DNA of 64,000 bases from Methanomassiliicoccales archaeon (GCA_014361295.1 JACIVX010000001.1:507924-571923); one strand, 5' to 3'; positions 1 to 7,293 are shown, numbered from the stretch's first letter. Numbers and translations are program-made. The notes: generated by a model from the letters alone, not told the origin.

Positions 1-168
1 TCGACCCGAGGGATTGTACATCGCGTCGTTAGGGCTCAGGACTTCCGGAACGTCATCGGCGAGGATTCGAAGCTGCCGGCGATCTCCCCCGTCTACGGAC
101 ACGTCTATGGCATCATGAGGCCGAGGATCAAGCAGATCAACGCGATCTGCAAGCTGAGCGCCATTTGA
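1..168 (+). CDS. Provirus-type hypothetical protein, 3' end only
   Basis: An open frame runs from the first base of the window to a TGA at 166-168 and encodes the last 55 residues of a protein whose start lies outside. The sequence contains a PVYGHVYGIMRPR stretch and no motif I recognise. It stands just upstream of, and in the same orientation as, two genes that look like phage structural genes, and shares their high G+C, so it probably belongs to the same provirus-like module. Function unknown. Confidence 0.5.
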   Translation, partial: STRGIVHRVVRAQDFRNVIGEDSKLPAISPVYGHVYGIMRPRIKQINAICKLSAI

Positions 169-216
169 GGGCATCGACCCTCTCTTTTCCCTTTTCTTGA
201 GGAAGCAAAGGTAATC

Positions 217-552
217 ATGTTGTGGGATCCAGGCACCAACATAGGGAAGTTAATGAGGGAGGACCTGTCGGTCATCAATGCAACAAATGCCATGGTCTCC
301 GCTGGAGTCGCAGCTGGCACGAAGAGCTGCACGACATCGGCCTCGCAGGTCGCGGCAGATCAGGCATGCGTCGAGGTCCTCTGTCAGGCCGATCCGGATA
401 ACACTTCGGACGTGCTGATTGGGAGCGCCACCACGCAGCCTGTCAAGCTTAGGCCCGGGCAGAATATCGTTATCCCCTGTAGCAACGTGAACCTGCTCTA
501 CGCAAAATCGTCCGCGGGGACCGCGGTACTGAACTGGCTCTCAAGGATGTGA
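217..552 (+). CDS. Small phage-like structural protein
   Basis: A 111-residue protein, rich in Ala, Ser, Thr and Val, that looks like a beta-rich virion component. It ends in a segment (PVKLRPGQNIVIP, then NVNLLYAKSSAGTAVLNWL) of the kind seen in small phage head or tail accessory proteins; this likeness is from memory. There is no signal peptide or membrane segment. The gene lies 48 bp after the upstream fragment and only 4 bp before the tail-fibre-like gene, so the three are probably co-transcribed. The exact virion role cannot be told from sequence. Confidence 0.55.
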   Translation: MLWDPGTNIGKLMREDLSVINATNAMVSAGVAAGTKSCTTSASQVAADQACVEVLCQADPDNTSDVLIGSATTQPVKLRPGQNIVIPCSNVNLLYAKSSAGTAVLNWLSRM

Positions 553-556
553 TCGC

Positions 557-2119
557 ATGGGAATGCACATCGGCGGTCAGGACCTGAGCGTCTACAACTC
601 GGCGATCTACGGCCTCGAGTGGAACAAGACGACGGACGTCTATACGCGGCTGAAGGCGGCTGAGGGCAAGACACAAGCCTCGTTCAACGATTACCTTCCG
701 TGGCTCGGGATGCGCAGGTGCAACCTCTCAGATGCGGGGGAGATCACTGCCTATTACGGCGATCCGGCCTACAAGGACGACGGATCGAATGGGCAGGTCA
801 TGGTCATCATCCCGAAGTTCTATTATCGGGTCGAAGTGACTGCGAGTGGCTACAGATGGTATGTCTCTCCGATCGCCGTGCCCGGGTTCAAGGTACATCC
901 CGCCTTCATTCGGGACGGTGTGATCAGGGAGAAGATATTCGTCGGTGCGTACGAGGCGAGCGCGTACGACGTTACCGCCCCGGCGACGGAAGTCAACACG
1001 ATCACTGTCACCGCCGAAGCGACCGCAGACGGCAACGTCACAGTCAAATTGGACGGCAACAATACCTTCGCGATCGCAGTCCTCAACGGCGACACGGCCG
1101 ACCAGGTGGCGGCGAAGCTCAGGGCGGCCATATATAATGGTTATCAACAATCATGGATTCCCTCCGGCAGCGGCGCGGACTGCATTCTGACCTGCTCAAA
1201 GTCCGGATTGAAGACGACCGCGACCTTCAGCGGAGGGGCGACCGGCGTCACGGCAACGGTGGCGAAGACTGTCGCAGGAGCGGGCGGATACATGCTCAAC
1301 GACCCGGCCGGACGAGACAATACTGCGGGGACAGGCGACAAGCTCGCCTCGGTGGCGGACGTTAAGCCCATATCCGGATGGAACACCCCATTGACAATTG
1401 CCAACGCAAGGACGCTCGCGCATAACAGGGGCGCGGGCTGGGAAATAATGGACTTCCTCACTGCGAGCGCCATACAGCTCCTGCATCTCATCGAATACGC
1501 ATCGTTCAACAGTCAGAATAACATCGGAAGTGGCGTGACTGCGGTGACGGACGACGGCGCGACAAACATGGCTGTCTACACCGGTCAGACGAAGACGCTC
1601 GGCAACCTGAGTGGAGCGGCGACAGGGCAGACGCACTACCAGACCGGGCAGGCGGCGAACTCGGTCAGCTATCGCGGCATCGAGAACTTCTGGGGGAATA
1701 TCTGGAAGTTCATCGACGGCATCAATGTCAAGGCCAACAGGAATCCTTGGATCGCGGATCACGACTTCGCCTCCGATACGTTCGCGCATCCCTATGTCGA
1801 CAGCGGGCTGACGCTCTGCGCGACTGATGGCTGGGTGACGGATATCGCGATCGACTCAGACAACGATTATCAATTCCTTCCTTCGGCAGTCGGCGGGTCG
1901 AGCTCCACGAAGCTTTGCGATTACTATTATCAAGCGGCTGGTAACAAAATCGCGCTCCTTGGCTCGTATTGGATTGATGGCGCGAATGTGGGGGCCTGGG
2001 ATTGGAATCTGGATAATGGCTCGGGCAGTTCGGCTCGGTATATCGGCGCCTGCCTGTGCATCGTGGAAGGCATCATTCATCTGAACGGAAGCTGCAGGCT
2101 CTCTCGCCCTGCCCCTTGA
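557..2119 (+). CDS. Phage tail-fibre/receptor-binding protein with C-type-lectin-like C-terminus
   Basis: A 520-residue protein. The N-terminal part (about 1-130) has the MGMHIGGQDLS opening and aromatic-rich pattern of phage tail-tip proteins. About residues 145-250 form a Thr/Val/Ala-rich beta domain. From about residue 360 to 510 there is a C-type-lectin or sulfatase-modifying-factor-like fold, shown by the NFWGNIWKFIDG motif and the later GSYWIDGANVGAWDWNL and YIGACLC segments. In this fold class such Trp/Asn/Gly-rich endings form the ligand-binding surface and are the usual target of diversity-generating retroelements. No reverse transcriptase or template repeat is visible in the window. 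It starts 4 bp after the preceding gene and probably mediates host attachment. Confidence 0.65.
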   Translation: MGMHIGGQDLSVYNSAIYGLEWNKTTDVYTRLKAAEGKTQASFNDYLPWLGMRRCNLSDAGEITAYYGDPAYKDDGSNGQVMVIIPKFYYRVEVTASGYRWYVSPIAVPGFKVHPAFIRDGVIREKIFVGAYEASAYDVTAPATEVNTITVTAEATADGNVTVKLDGNNTFAIAVLNGDTADQVAAKLRAAIYNGYQQSWIPSGSGADCILTCSKSGLKTTATFSGGATGVTATVAKTVAGAGGYMLNDPAGRDNTAGTGDKLASVADVKPISGWNTPLTIANARTLAHNRGAGWEIMDFLTASAIQLLHLIEYASFNSQNNIGSGVTAVTDDGATNMAVYTGQTKTLGNLSGAATGQTHYQTGQAANSVSYRGIENFWGNIWKFIDGINVKANRNPWIADHDFASDTFAHPYVDSGLTLCATDGWVTDIAIDSDNDYQFLPSAVGGSSSTKLCDYYYQAAGNKIALLGSYWIDGANVGAWDWNLDNGSGSSARYIGACLCIVEGIIHLNGSCRLSRPAP

Positions 2120-2151
2120 CAAAACAAGTACGAGAGATGCCGTGCTGGTAG

Positions 2152-2301
2152 GGCGCCCGCCGTGGCGTACAGAAGCTGAAGGAAAAAATCAAACGCATCG
2201 AGGAGCAACTGGAATATTTGAAGAAGCGATTAGAAACGATCAATCGGTTGCCCGAGGATGAAATGAATGCGTCGAGGTGGGAATCGGGGAAGTGGCGGTG
2301 A
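2152..2301 (+). other. Coiled-coil peptide reading frame without clear start
   Basis: An open frame between a TAG at 2149-2151 and a TGA at 2299-2301 encodes a Lys/Glu-rich amphipathic helix (KEKIKRIEEQLEYLKKRLE). No ATG opens it, so it may use a rare start or be a broken gene. It resembles the 47-residue coiled-coil gene at 3702-3845 in its EK-(I/V)-x2-(I/L)-EE-x-L-x3-(K/R)2-R-LE pattern. The two lie on either side of the ATPase gene, which suggests a duplication around an insertion. Confidence 0.3.
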
Positions 2302-2305
2302 ACTG

Positions 2306-2380
2306 ATGCCGGTCAAAAGGGTGATTTTCAATAGCAGAAGATTTGCTGTGAACGGGCATCAGGTTTTTTATCCCCCGTAA
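2306..2380 (+). CDS. Tiny ORF ending inside the left repeat of the ATPase unit
   Basis: An ATG at 2306, 4 bp after the coiled-coil frame stop, opens a 24-residue peptide (MPVKRVIFNSRRFAVNGHQ and onward). Its TAA lies at 2378-2380 inside the 28-bp repeat that bounds the ATPase gene. This is what a provirus gene truncated by insertion of that unit would look like, but it may be a chance frame. Confidence 0.2.
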   Translation: MPVKRVIFNSRRFAVNGHQVFYPP

Positions 2381-2399
2381 TTACTTACGCCCCTTAAGT
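2372..2399. repeat. Left flanking direct repeat of the ATPase unit
   Basis: This is a 28-bp sequence beginning CCCCCGTAATTACTTACG and ending CCCCTTAAGT. It matches the repeat at 3483-3510 at 25 of 28 positions in the same orientation. Its core GTAATTACTTAC is an imperfect palindrome. It covers the last codons of the ATPase gene and the stop of the small upstream ORF. Confidence 0.7.
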
Positions 2400-3506
2400 T
2401 ATTTGTGAGGTCAGCAGAAGTGTTCGGAGCATGGGGTCGCTGATCCTGTAGACGTTTTCTTTTTCTTCTACCAGCATGGCTGCTTTGAGGTTTTCTATTA
2501 TTCGGTAAATCGTTGCGTCGTTAACTGCGGACGCTTTCGCGATTTCCACCGCTCCCTTCATTTCGGCCCAGCGTGCTGGGGTGGCTGCCGCCTTGAGAGC
2601 TGCCAAGTAAGCCCGTCTGTCTCTTCCTTCGAGGAAATGCTCAAGTTCATCCCTTACGATTCTAATGCCCTCTGAAACTGTTTCTTCAAGGGCTTTTTGG
2701 TGGGGAAGTTTTCGTATGGCCACGTTGTTTCCATATAAGGTCAGCCACCCTGGGATACCATCGAGTCTCTCGACAGCTTCGCCTATTAATTCATCTTTTA
2801 TAGCTAGATTGTATTCTTCAAATCCTTTCTTTAGGAATTTGAAGGTAATTTCTCTCGTGAACGGTTGGATGTAGAGTTTTGCAGGTGATCGTCCGTAGAG
2901 GGGTGATGATGATTCCGGTTCGAGTAGCGTTTTCATGAGGCCGAACATGGATCCTGTGAATACAAAGACTATGTTTGGGTGTGTGTTGAAAATGTTGGCC
3001 AATAATTTTAGCAACCGGCCCGAGATTGCTGCAAGTTCTTGCACTTCGTCGAGTTCGATGACACAATCCCCCGCTTGATCTCCTATCGCTTCTAGCAAAT
3101 CCGACACAGTTGTCATGGGCCTTTTGGAGATCGATATTGAGATTCCGCCGGTCCCTACGGATACGCCTTCGATTCTCCGGGCAGCGTCCTCGATCTTTTG
3201 AAGAATACTTTTTTCATCATTAAGGCCTCGTGCAAGGGCCCTCAATAGGCCGTTGGTTCCTTTTGCTCCCCAGAGGTTCACATAGACTACTTTCATTTTG
3301 GCTCTTTTTAACTCGGTGCCTGCAACTCTTAGCAGACTGGTTTTGCCCACCATTCTCGGACCGAGGACGGCTGTCCATCTTTTGGCTTTGACTAGACGAA
3401 TAAGTTCTTCGAGTTCCTTTTCTCGTCCAAAAAGTTCTCTTAGAGATTCTTTAGGGTTGAGGTTGAATAGAGGCACGCTTAACCCCCGTAAGTACTTACC
3501 CCCCAT
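2394..3506 (-). CDS. Archaeal ATPase (ATPase_2 family, AAA/STAND-like) with C-terminal winged helix
   Basis: A protein of about 370 residues. Near the N-terminus it has FGREKELEELIRLV followed by a modified P-loop, GPRMVGKTSLL. About residue 130 it has a Walker B, VIELDEVQEL, and then a sensor-like FVFTGSMFGLM segment. The C-terminal 90 residues look like the winged helix usual in this family (TIYRIIENLKAAMLV, then YRISDPMLR). The longest frame starts at a TTG at 3519-3521. I prefer the ATG at 3504-3506, which lies inside the right flanking repeat; no Shine-Dalgarno is seen, so the mRNA may be leaderless. These ATPases are abundant, lineage-expanded and often mobile in archaea; their function is unclear. 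Strand is opposite to the provirus-type genes on both sides. Confidence 0.85.
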   Translation of the reverse strand: MGGKYLRGLSVPLFNLNPKESLRELFGREKELEELIRLVKAKRWTAVLGPRMVGKTSLLRVAGTELKRAKMKVVYVNLWGAKGTNGLLRALARGLNDEKSILQKIEDAARRIEGVSVGTGGISISISKRPMTTVSDLLEAIGDQAGDCVIELDEVQELAAISGRLLKLLANIFNTHPNIVFVFTGSMFGLMKTLLEPESSSPLYGRSPAKLYIQPFTREITFKFLKKGFEEYNLAIKDELIGEAVERLDGIPGWLTLYGNNVAIRKLPHQKALEETVSEGIRIVRDELEHFLEGRDRRAYLAALKAAATPARWAEMKGAVEIAKASAVNDATIYRIIENLKAAMLVEEKENVYRISDPMLRTLLLTSQIT

Positions 3507-3510
3507 AAGT
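3483..3510. repeat. Right flanking direct repeat of the ATPase unit
   Basis: The second 28-bp copy contains a perfect 12-bp palindrome, GTAAGTACTTAC, and starts with CCCCC like the left copy at 2372-2399. It overlaps the 5' end of the ATPase gene. The unit between the outer edges of both repeats is about 1.14 kb and contains only the ATPase gene. Confidence 0.7.
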
Positions 3511-3701
3511 GACTGTTGCAATTTAACTTTTCTGTTGTCTGTACTGTCCGAACTACTTAATAGCGCTGAGCATTGACTTGAGGTATTTTGGGACTATCCA
3601 TGATGGCCTGAAACATATGAGTTCGTATGACAAAAACTATGATTACGGGGGCCAAAATCCTTCTCGGGCGACCTGTCAAACCTCTCTTTCCCTTGTAGCA
3701 A

Positions 3702-3845
3702 TTGATCTCCGAGTTCAACGACCTAGATTCCACGCACTTCCACGCAGTCTACCGTCGCAATGAGTCAGTAAAAATCGAGGAGAAAGTCCGACACCTGGAG
3801 GAGCGGCTCGCCTGCGTGAGGAGGCGCCTCGAGGCCCTGGAATGA
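3702..3845 (+). CDS. Small coiled-coil protein of provirus type
   Basis: A TTG at 3702 follows an in-frame TAG and opens a 47-residue peptide (ISEFNDLDSTHFHAVYRRNE, then a charged helix EEKVRHLEERLACVRRRLEA). The heptad spacing of Leu/Val suggests a short coiled coil. Its TGA overlaps the ATG of the next small ORF as ATGA, which supports real translation. It is related in pattern to the frame at 2152-2301. Function unknown; possibly a phage accessory protein. Confidence 0.45.
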   Translation: MISEFNDLDSTHFHAVYRRNESVKIEEKVRHLEERLACVRRRLEALE

Positions 3846-3955
3846 TCGATCCATCCGTCATTCCGACCGGGACGAAGTGGCGGATCGAACATGGACGGAA
3901 ACATTTCAGGCCGAAATCGGGCGAAACGAAATATACGGGGTTAACAATCGCCTAG
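3842..3955 (+). CDS. 37-residue hypothetical peptide, translationally coupled
   Basis: An ATG at 3842 overlaps the stop of the coiled-coil gene (ATGA) and opens a basic 37-residue peptide (MIDPSVIPTGTKWRIEHG and onward) ending in TAG at 3953-3955. It is 35 bp upstream of the winged-helix gene. The coupling and position in a tightly packed high-GC stretch suggest a real provirus gene. No family recognised. Confidence 0.35.
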   Translation: MIDPSVIPTGTKWRIEHGRKHFRPKSGETKYTGLTIA

Positions 3956-3990
3956 AAAAGGGATCGAGGGAGGCGAACGGAGGTGATCCG

Positions 3991-4209
3991 ATGAGCAAGG
4001 GGAGGAGGCTCGGTCCGAGTCTGAGAAGGGAGATCCTCGAGTTTTTGAGGGAAGAGGGGGACGCGACGGCGAAGGAGGTCGTCGAGCACTTCATTTCTTC
4101 GGGAAAGAGAAACGTGCCGACAAAGAGAGAAGTCTGGTATCTCATAGCCCGGTACAAGAAGGCGGGTGCAGGATGCGGAGAGTTTAAGGGGATCGATGTG
4201 GAAATGTGA
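3991..4209 (+). CDS. Small winged-helix DNA-binding protein
   Basis: A 72-residue protein starting at the ATG at 3991, which has a strong Shine-Dalgarno (GGAGGTGATC) just upstream. The frame is open further upstream, but that part lacks a ribosome site and is not conserved-looking. The core (LRREILEFLREEGDATAKEVVEHFISSG, split here as two helices) looks like a winged helix-turn-helix, with a second basic segment REVWYLIARYKK. It is probably a provirus transcription factor. The last of the small provirus-type genes; GC-rich like 1-2120. Confidence 0.6.
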   Translation: MSKGRRLGPSLRREILEFLREEGDATAKEVVEHFISSGKRNVPTKREVWYLIARYKKAGAGCGEFKGIDVEM

Positions 4210-4322
4210 CGATATAATGAGCGCTAGGTGGGCAATTGGCGTGGCGATGGACGGGCAGAGACGAAGAAGTCAATATTCAAAATCAGGGCTTGCTCGGGTA
4301 GCCCCTTCGTCGTGTGCCCTTA

Positions 4323-4340
4323 AAACCGTTTGAACGGTTT
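4323..4340. promoter_or_regulatory. Perfect 8-bp inverted repeat
   Basis: AAACCGTT-TG-AACGGTTT forms a perfect inverted repeat and is followed by CTATTTTACATAG. It lies in the 272-bp gap between the winged-helix gene and the flavin reductase gene. It may be a terminator-like hairpin or a dimeric operator. Nothing else recognisable is in this gap. Confidence 0.4.
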
Positions 4341-4481
4341 CTATTTTACATAGATAGTGCTCGACTCTTCTCTTTGCCTCTTACGGCAGATCGGGAAAGA
4401 CTGGAAGACGAACACAACAGGATTGTCGAAGGAAAGTAGCATATGCTTTAGGCAACATACGCCTAGAAGGAGGTCATTTGG

Positions 4482-5048
4482 ATGAAAAGAGAAATCGGTG
4501 CGAAGAACTGCCTATATCCCTTGCCCACAGTTCTTGTGGGTGCACTAGTCAACGGAAAACCGAACTACATTGCAATAGCCCACGTGGGCATCGCAGATTT
4601 TAATTCGGTTTCAATAAGCATGAACAAGAAACACTACACGAACATTGGTATAAAGGAAAACAAGTGCTTCAGCGTCAACATCCCCACAGAGGATTTGGTA
4701 ATGGTAACTGATTATTGCGGAATCGTATCTGGGAAAGATGAAGATAAGTCTGCTCTTTTCAAGACTTTCTACGGAAAACTTGGAACTGCTCCTATGATTG
4801 AAGAGTGCCCAGTCTGTATGGAATGCGAGCTCATCGCTACGGTTGACTTCCCCGATCACGATTTGTTCATCGGAAAGGTCGTAGAAACCTACTGCGATGA
4901 GCAAGTTATGACTGGTGCAGCGGTGGACTTCTCGAAACTTCGGCCGATCTTGTTCTCGATGACTGATCGGTCTTACTATCGTCTTGGTGAGAGGTTCGCA
5001 AAGCCATGGAGTATTGGTAAGGAGTTCAGAAAGAATAAAGGTCATTAG
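4482..5048 (+). CDS. Flavin reductase-like/flavoredoxin FMN-binding protein
   Basis: A 188-residue protein of the flavin reductase-like split-barrel family. Family features visible are the N-terminal LYPLPTVLVGALVNGKPN strand-turn, the SISMNKKHYTNIGIKENK segment that normally wraps the flavin phosphate, and the FSVNIP strand. A Cys-rich ECPVCMECEL segment at about residue 105 is a common extra in archaeal members. It probably binds FMN and moves electrons in the cytosol. The ATG at 4482 has AGGAGGT 11 bp upstream. The gene stands alone, and its last codons are duplicated downstream (31-bp direct repeat). Confidence 0.85.
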   Translation: MKREIGAKNCLYPLPTVLVGALVNGKPNYIAIAHVGIADFNSVSISMNKKHYTNIGIKENKCFSVNIPTEDLVMVTDYCGIVSGKDEDKSALFKTFYGKLGTAPMIEECPVCMECELIATVDFPDHDLFIGKVVETYCDEQVMTGAAVDFSKLRPILFSMTDRSYYRLGERFAKPWSIGKEFRKNKGH

Positions 5049-5054
5049 GCGCAG
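5024..5054. repeat. 31-bp direct repeat, copy 1
   Basis: This copy starts GTTCAGAAAGAATAAAGGTC and covers the 3' end and stop codon of the flavin reductase gene. An identical copy lies 69 bp downstream at 5093-5123. A perfect repeat that includes a gene terminus fits a local duplication or an integration/excision scar. Confidence 0.85.
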
Positions 5055-5092
5055 CCTGCGGCGGATTGATGTTGCCGTCGCCGTCGGGATCC

Positions 5093-5123
5093 GTTCAGAA
5101 AGAATAAAGGTCATTAGGCGCAG
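5093..5123. repeat. 31-bp direct repeat, copy 2
   Basis: Exact second copy of 5024-5054. The 38 bp between the copies are unusually GC-rich (GGCGGATTGATGTTGCCGTC and onward) compared with the surroundings. Confidence 0.85.
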
Positions 5124-5639
5124 AGAGGAACCCCACCTAGGGTCAGGCAACTCTCACCAGTTAATGCCATATAATCGAAATCAGAAAGAGAATGTAGGCC
5201 ATGCTCGGGCACTCCGGAAAACGTATGACGGTTCTGGTGACAGATGGGGAGAACAAAAGGAAAGGGTAAAAGGGTTTCATTAGCTGGTCCCACTCTATTA
5301 CGCCGAAATTGATCCCCGATTTTTACCATTTGGCTAGATCGATGCTCGGTCTCGGGTTAGATGCGCATCCAATCGTCCGTACGAATTATCTTGGGGAGTC
5401 GAATTGTCAATCCTCTTATGCTGATGGTAAAAATCAATCCCAACCCACTATCATTCAATTACGACTTCCAATTGTGGCTGGTTTTGAGACAGACTCTCAA
5501 AAAAAAATGAGCCCATGATATGCTGTTGGATGATTGAACTTGCATTCTTGAGGTGCCTATCAGAAAAAGTTTTACATCCTGGTCATTGGATATTTCCTTG
5601 AGTTTGACTAGGGAGAATCAACCAACAGTCATTCATACT
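5124..5639. other. Gene-free stretch
   Basis: About 500 bp without a convincing gene. Short frames exist on both strands but none has a ribosome site or a protein-like composition that I trust. The right part may still contain the tail of a decayed small membrane-protein gene read on the minus strand. Confidence 0.4.
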
Positions 5640-5919
5640 GATCTCGGAATGTGTATGAGCCACGCGATTAGACCGAATGCAACTACACAAAGAACGGCTG
5701 AATACAGCACTCCGACAATCGAAGAGAAGACCACCCAGAGAATTCAGATTACGGTGCTCGATATGAAGTCACCAATCCCATCGACGAATTGAAGAGCACC
5801 ATGTCTAGTTCCAGCGACATTCTTTGGCATTCTCCGCATCCTCCGGCGATCACCAACTTGATTCGAATCTCCGCGCTGTTGCTCGCCATCATCGATTTGT
5901 GCTTCTCAATATCGATCAT
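5640..5919 (-). pseudogene. Decayed small gene(s) downstream of the cupin: CxxC peptide and membrane segment
   Basis: An ATG at 5917-5919 overlaps the cupin stop (ATGA) and opens a 56-residue frame with a GGCGECQRM motif, ending at 5749. The neighbouring frame, after a one-base shift, continues as FVDGIGDFISSTVI, then a stop, then a strongly hydrophobic stretch ending AFGLIAWLIHIPRS. Together they look like one short CxxC-plus-membrane protein broken by a frameshift and a stop, or two decaying genes. No family recognised. Confidence 0.3.
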
Positions 5920-6188
5920 TCCAGAAGTAGGACGCCTTTAGGGCTCTCGATAAGCATGTCTTTTTCCACCTTCTGATGCTCATCGCCGATTTCCACGACA
6001 CCTCTGCCCTCCAGAATGTAGAAGAAAACGTCAACGGGAGTGGTGTGCTTTTTCAAAGACTCTCCAGGCGCGAGGGCCATATGGATTACTTCTGCATGCT
6101 CGCTATCATATATTTTCTTAGCTTCGACTCCATGAACATTCTGAAAAGATTTCGCATCAACGACATTGACTATTTTCATAGACTTCAC
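5916..6188 (-). CDS. Cupin-domain protein, C-terminally truncated
   Basis: A 90-residue single-domain cupin. The first cupin motif is visible as GESLKKHTTPVDVFFYILEG and the second begins at EKDMLIESPKG. In this family the second motif normally continues PHxxxN with two or more further beta strands; here the frame ends with GVLLLE right after SPKG. The protein therefore lacks the second metal-binding His and is shorter than the usual 100-115 residues, so it may be a recent frameshift victim. It lies in a stretch of decayed genes on the same strand. Confidence 0.6.
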   Translation of the reverse strand: MKSMKIVNVVDAKSFQNVHGVEAKKIYDSEHAEVIHMALAPGESLKKHTTPVDVFFYILEGRGVVEIGDEHQKVEKDMLIESPKGVLLLE

Positions 6189-6318
6189 GTCCTTGGTACC
6201 TCAGTATTCGCTCAGCAATTTATCCTTTTCCACTACCGCTTAAGTCACGTGGCAAAAGGTCCCTTGATTTGAGATATTGTTCTGTGCATTTTGTGAAAGA
6301 AATAGGAGAACACAGTCA

Positions 6319-6998
6319 CTACAAAATCTTTTCATTTGTCTCTTGCGGCCCCGATGGATGTTCATATTGAATGCTCACAAAGAGATCATCGATGATTCCC
6401 GTTGCGGCCTGCGGAAGGATCCTTGCATTTTCATCAAAATCATCTAGCATATTAACGTCGGAATATTGACAACTGTTGCTCGTGCCGTAAGTCTTGCCGT
6501 ACACTCCCAACAGCAGTGTATGTTAAGGTGTTCCGCGAAGTTAGCTTTTAAGCAAACACCATAAGGTTGTTCACAATGTTGTTCTGAAATGGAGTGTTGA
6601 AGTCTTCGAAGCGTATATCGAAATGTTCACTTCTAGACTATGAATGGTGAAAGATCATATCCAGGCACCTGAAAAGATATGCCAAGTCCTATTTATCCGT
6701 TAACGCAATTGTGGTTCTCACTACTCCAACCCGTCTCGTCGGATTAAACAGACTCTGGAAAATGTGGACATAATCAATGACAATATCTCATCTGAGCATG
6801 ATCCCATGCTTCACCTGAAGGTGTAGATAGCCAGTAAATGTACCAATCTCCCGCGACTGCATTATCATGTGAGTATGCGAGATAGATCATATTTAGATAA
6901 TCACGTGTGGGACTCCAGCTCGCCTGGAAGGTATAAATATCGCCCCATTTAAGGGCACTCTGGATAGATTCTTCTTTACTCTTTTTTCGTTTCAACCA
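6319..6998 (-). pseudogene. Remnants of a decayed, probably exported protein gene
   Basis: Two minus-strand fragments look like real protein. One at 6774-6995 contains KWGDIYTFQASWSPTRDYLN and YLAYSHDNAVAGDWYIYWLS, which resemble the repeated WGD/DWYIY blades of exported beta-propeller proteins. The other at 6319-6510 contains GVYGKTYGTSNSCQYSDVN. Between them all frames are closed. They may be parts of one broken gene or of two. No intact gene is present between the cupin and the CLC leader. Confidence 0.3.
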
Positions 6999-7119
6999 AA
7001 TGGTAGTCTGATGTTACGATAGATGAAAGTAACTTGAGCACTCCATTTCTATTCGAGATTCTCTGGACTCTTATTGTGATCTGGTCAACACCCACTCCGA
7101 AAGAAAATCCGGGACAACC

Positions 7120-7127
7120 ATATAAAA
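7120..7127 (+). promoter_or_regulatory. TATA box of the clc transcript
   Basis: ATATAAAA lies about 28 bp before the base of the leader stem-loop at 7149, which is the spacing expected between an archaeal TATA box and its transcription start. It is the best promoter candidate upstream of the CLC gene. Confidence 0.5.
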
Positions 7128-7148
7128 TTCAAGATAATTGATGACAGC

Positions 7149-7200
7149 GTAGAGGTGAGCCGCGAAAGCGCGCATTGCTCGGCTCGTTGTCTTGTCCTAC
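7149..7200 (+). ncRNA. Structured 5' leader of the CLC channel gene
   Basis: Nested complementary arms are visible: GTAG at 7149-7152 pairs with CTAC at 7197-7200, and GAGCCG at 7157-7162 pairs perfectly with CGGCTC at 7180-7185. The loop contains CGCGAAAGCG, a possible GAAA tetraloop hairpin. The element starts at the predicted transcription start and ends 93 bp before the clc ATG. It could be a cis-regulatory RNA that senses an ion or other ligand, or simply a stabilising hairpin. It does not match the fluoride riboswitch consensus as I know it. Confidence 0.4.
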
Positions 7201-7293
7201 TTCATTGGTATTTTTTGGAAAAATGCATAATTATCACTTGTCCGATAACGAGCCCAATTCGAAAGGGGAAAGAAAGGTTGCAAGGAACCGCCT

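Noticed and set aside
4210-4481. tRNA-type attachment site at the provirus edge
   Set aside because: No cloverleaf or tRNA fragment can be folded here; only a short inverted repeat is present.
5309-5792. Plus-strand frames of 69 and 79 codons in the gap after the flavin reductase
   Set aside because: No ribosome site and composition unlike real proteins; the minus strand reads better as decayed coding sequence.
7140-7293. Fluoride riboswitch before the CLC gene
   Set aside because: The GATGACAG and stem sequences do not fit the known fluoride riboswitch consensus, and the channel has the GREGP motif of ordinary CLC proteins instead of the fluoride-specific form.
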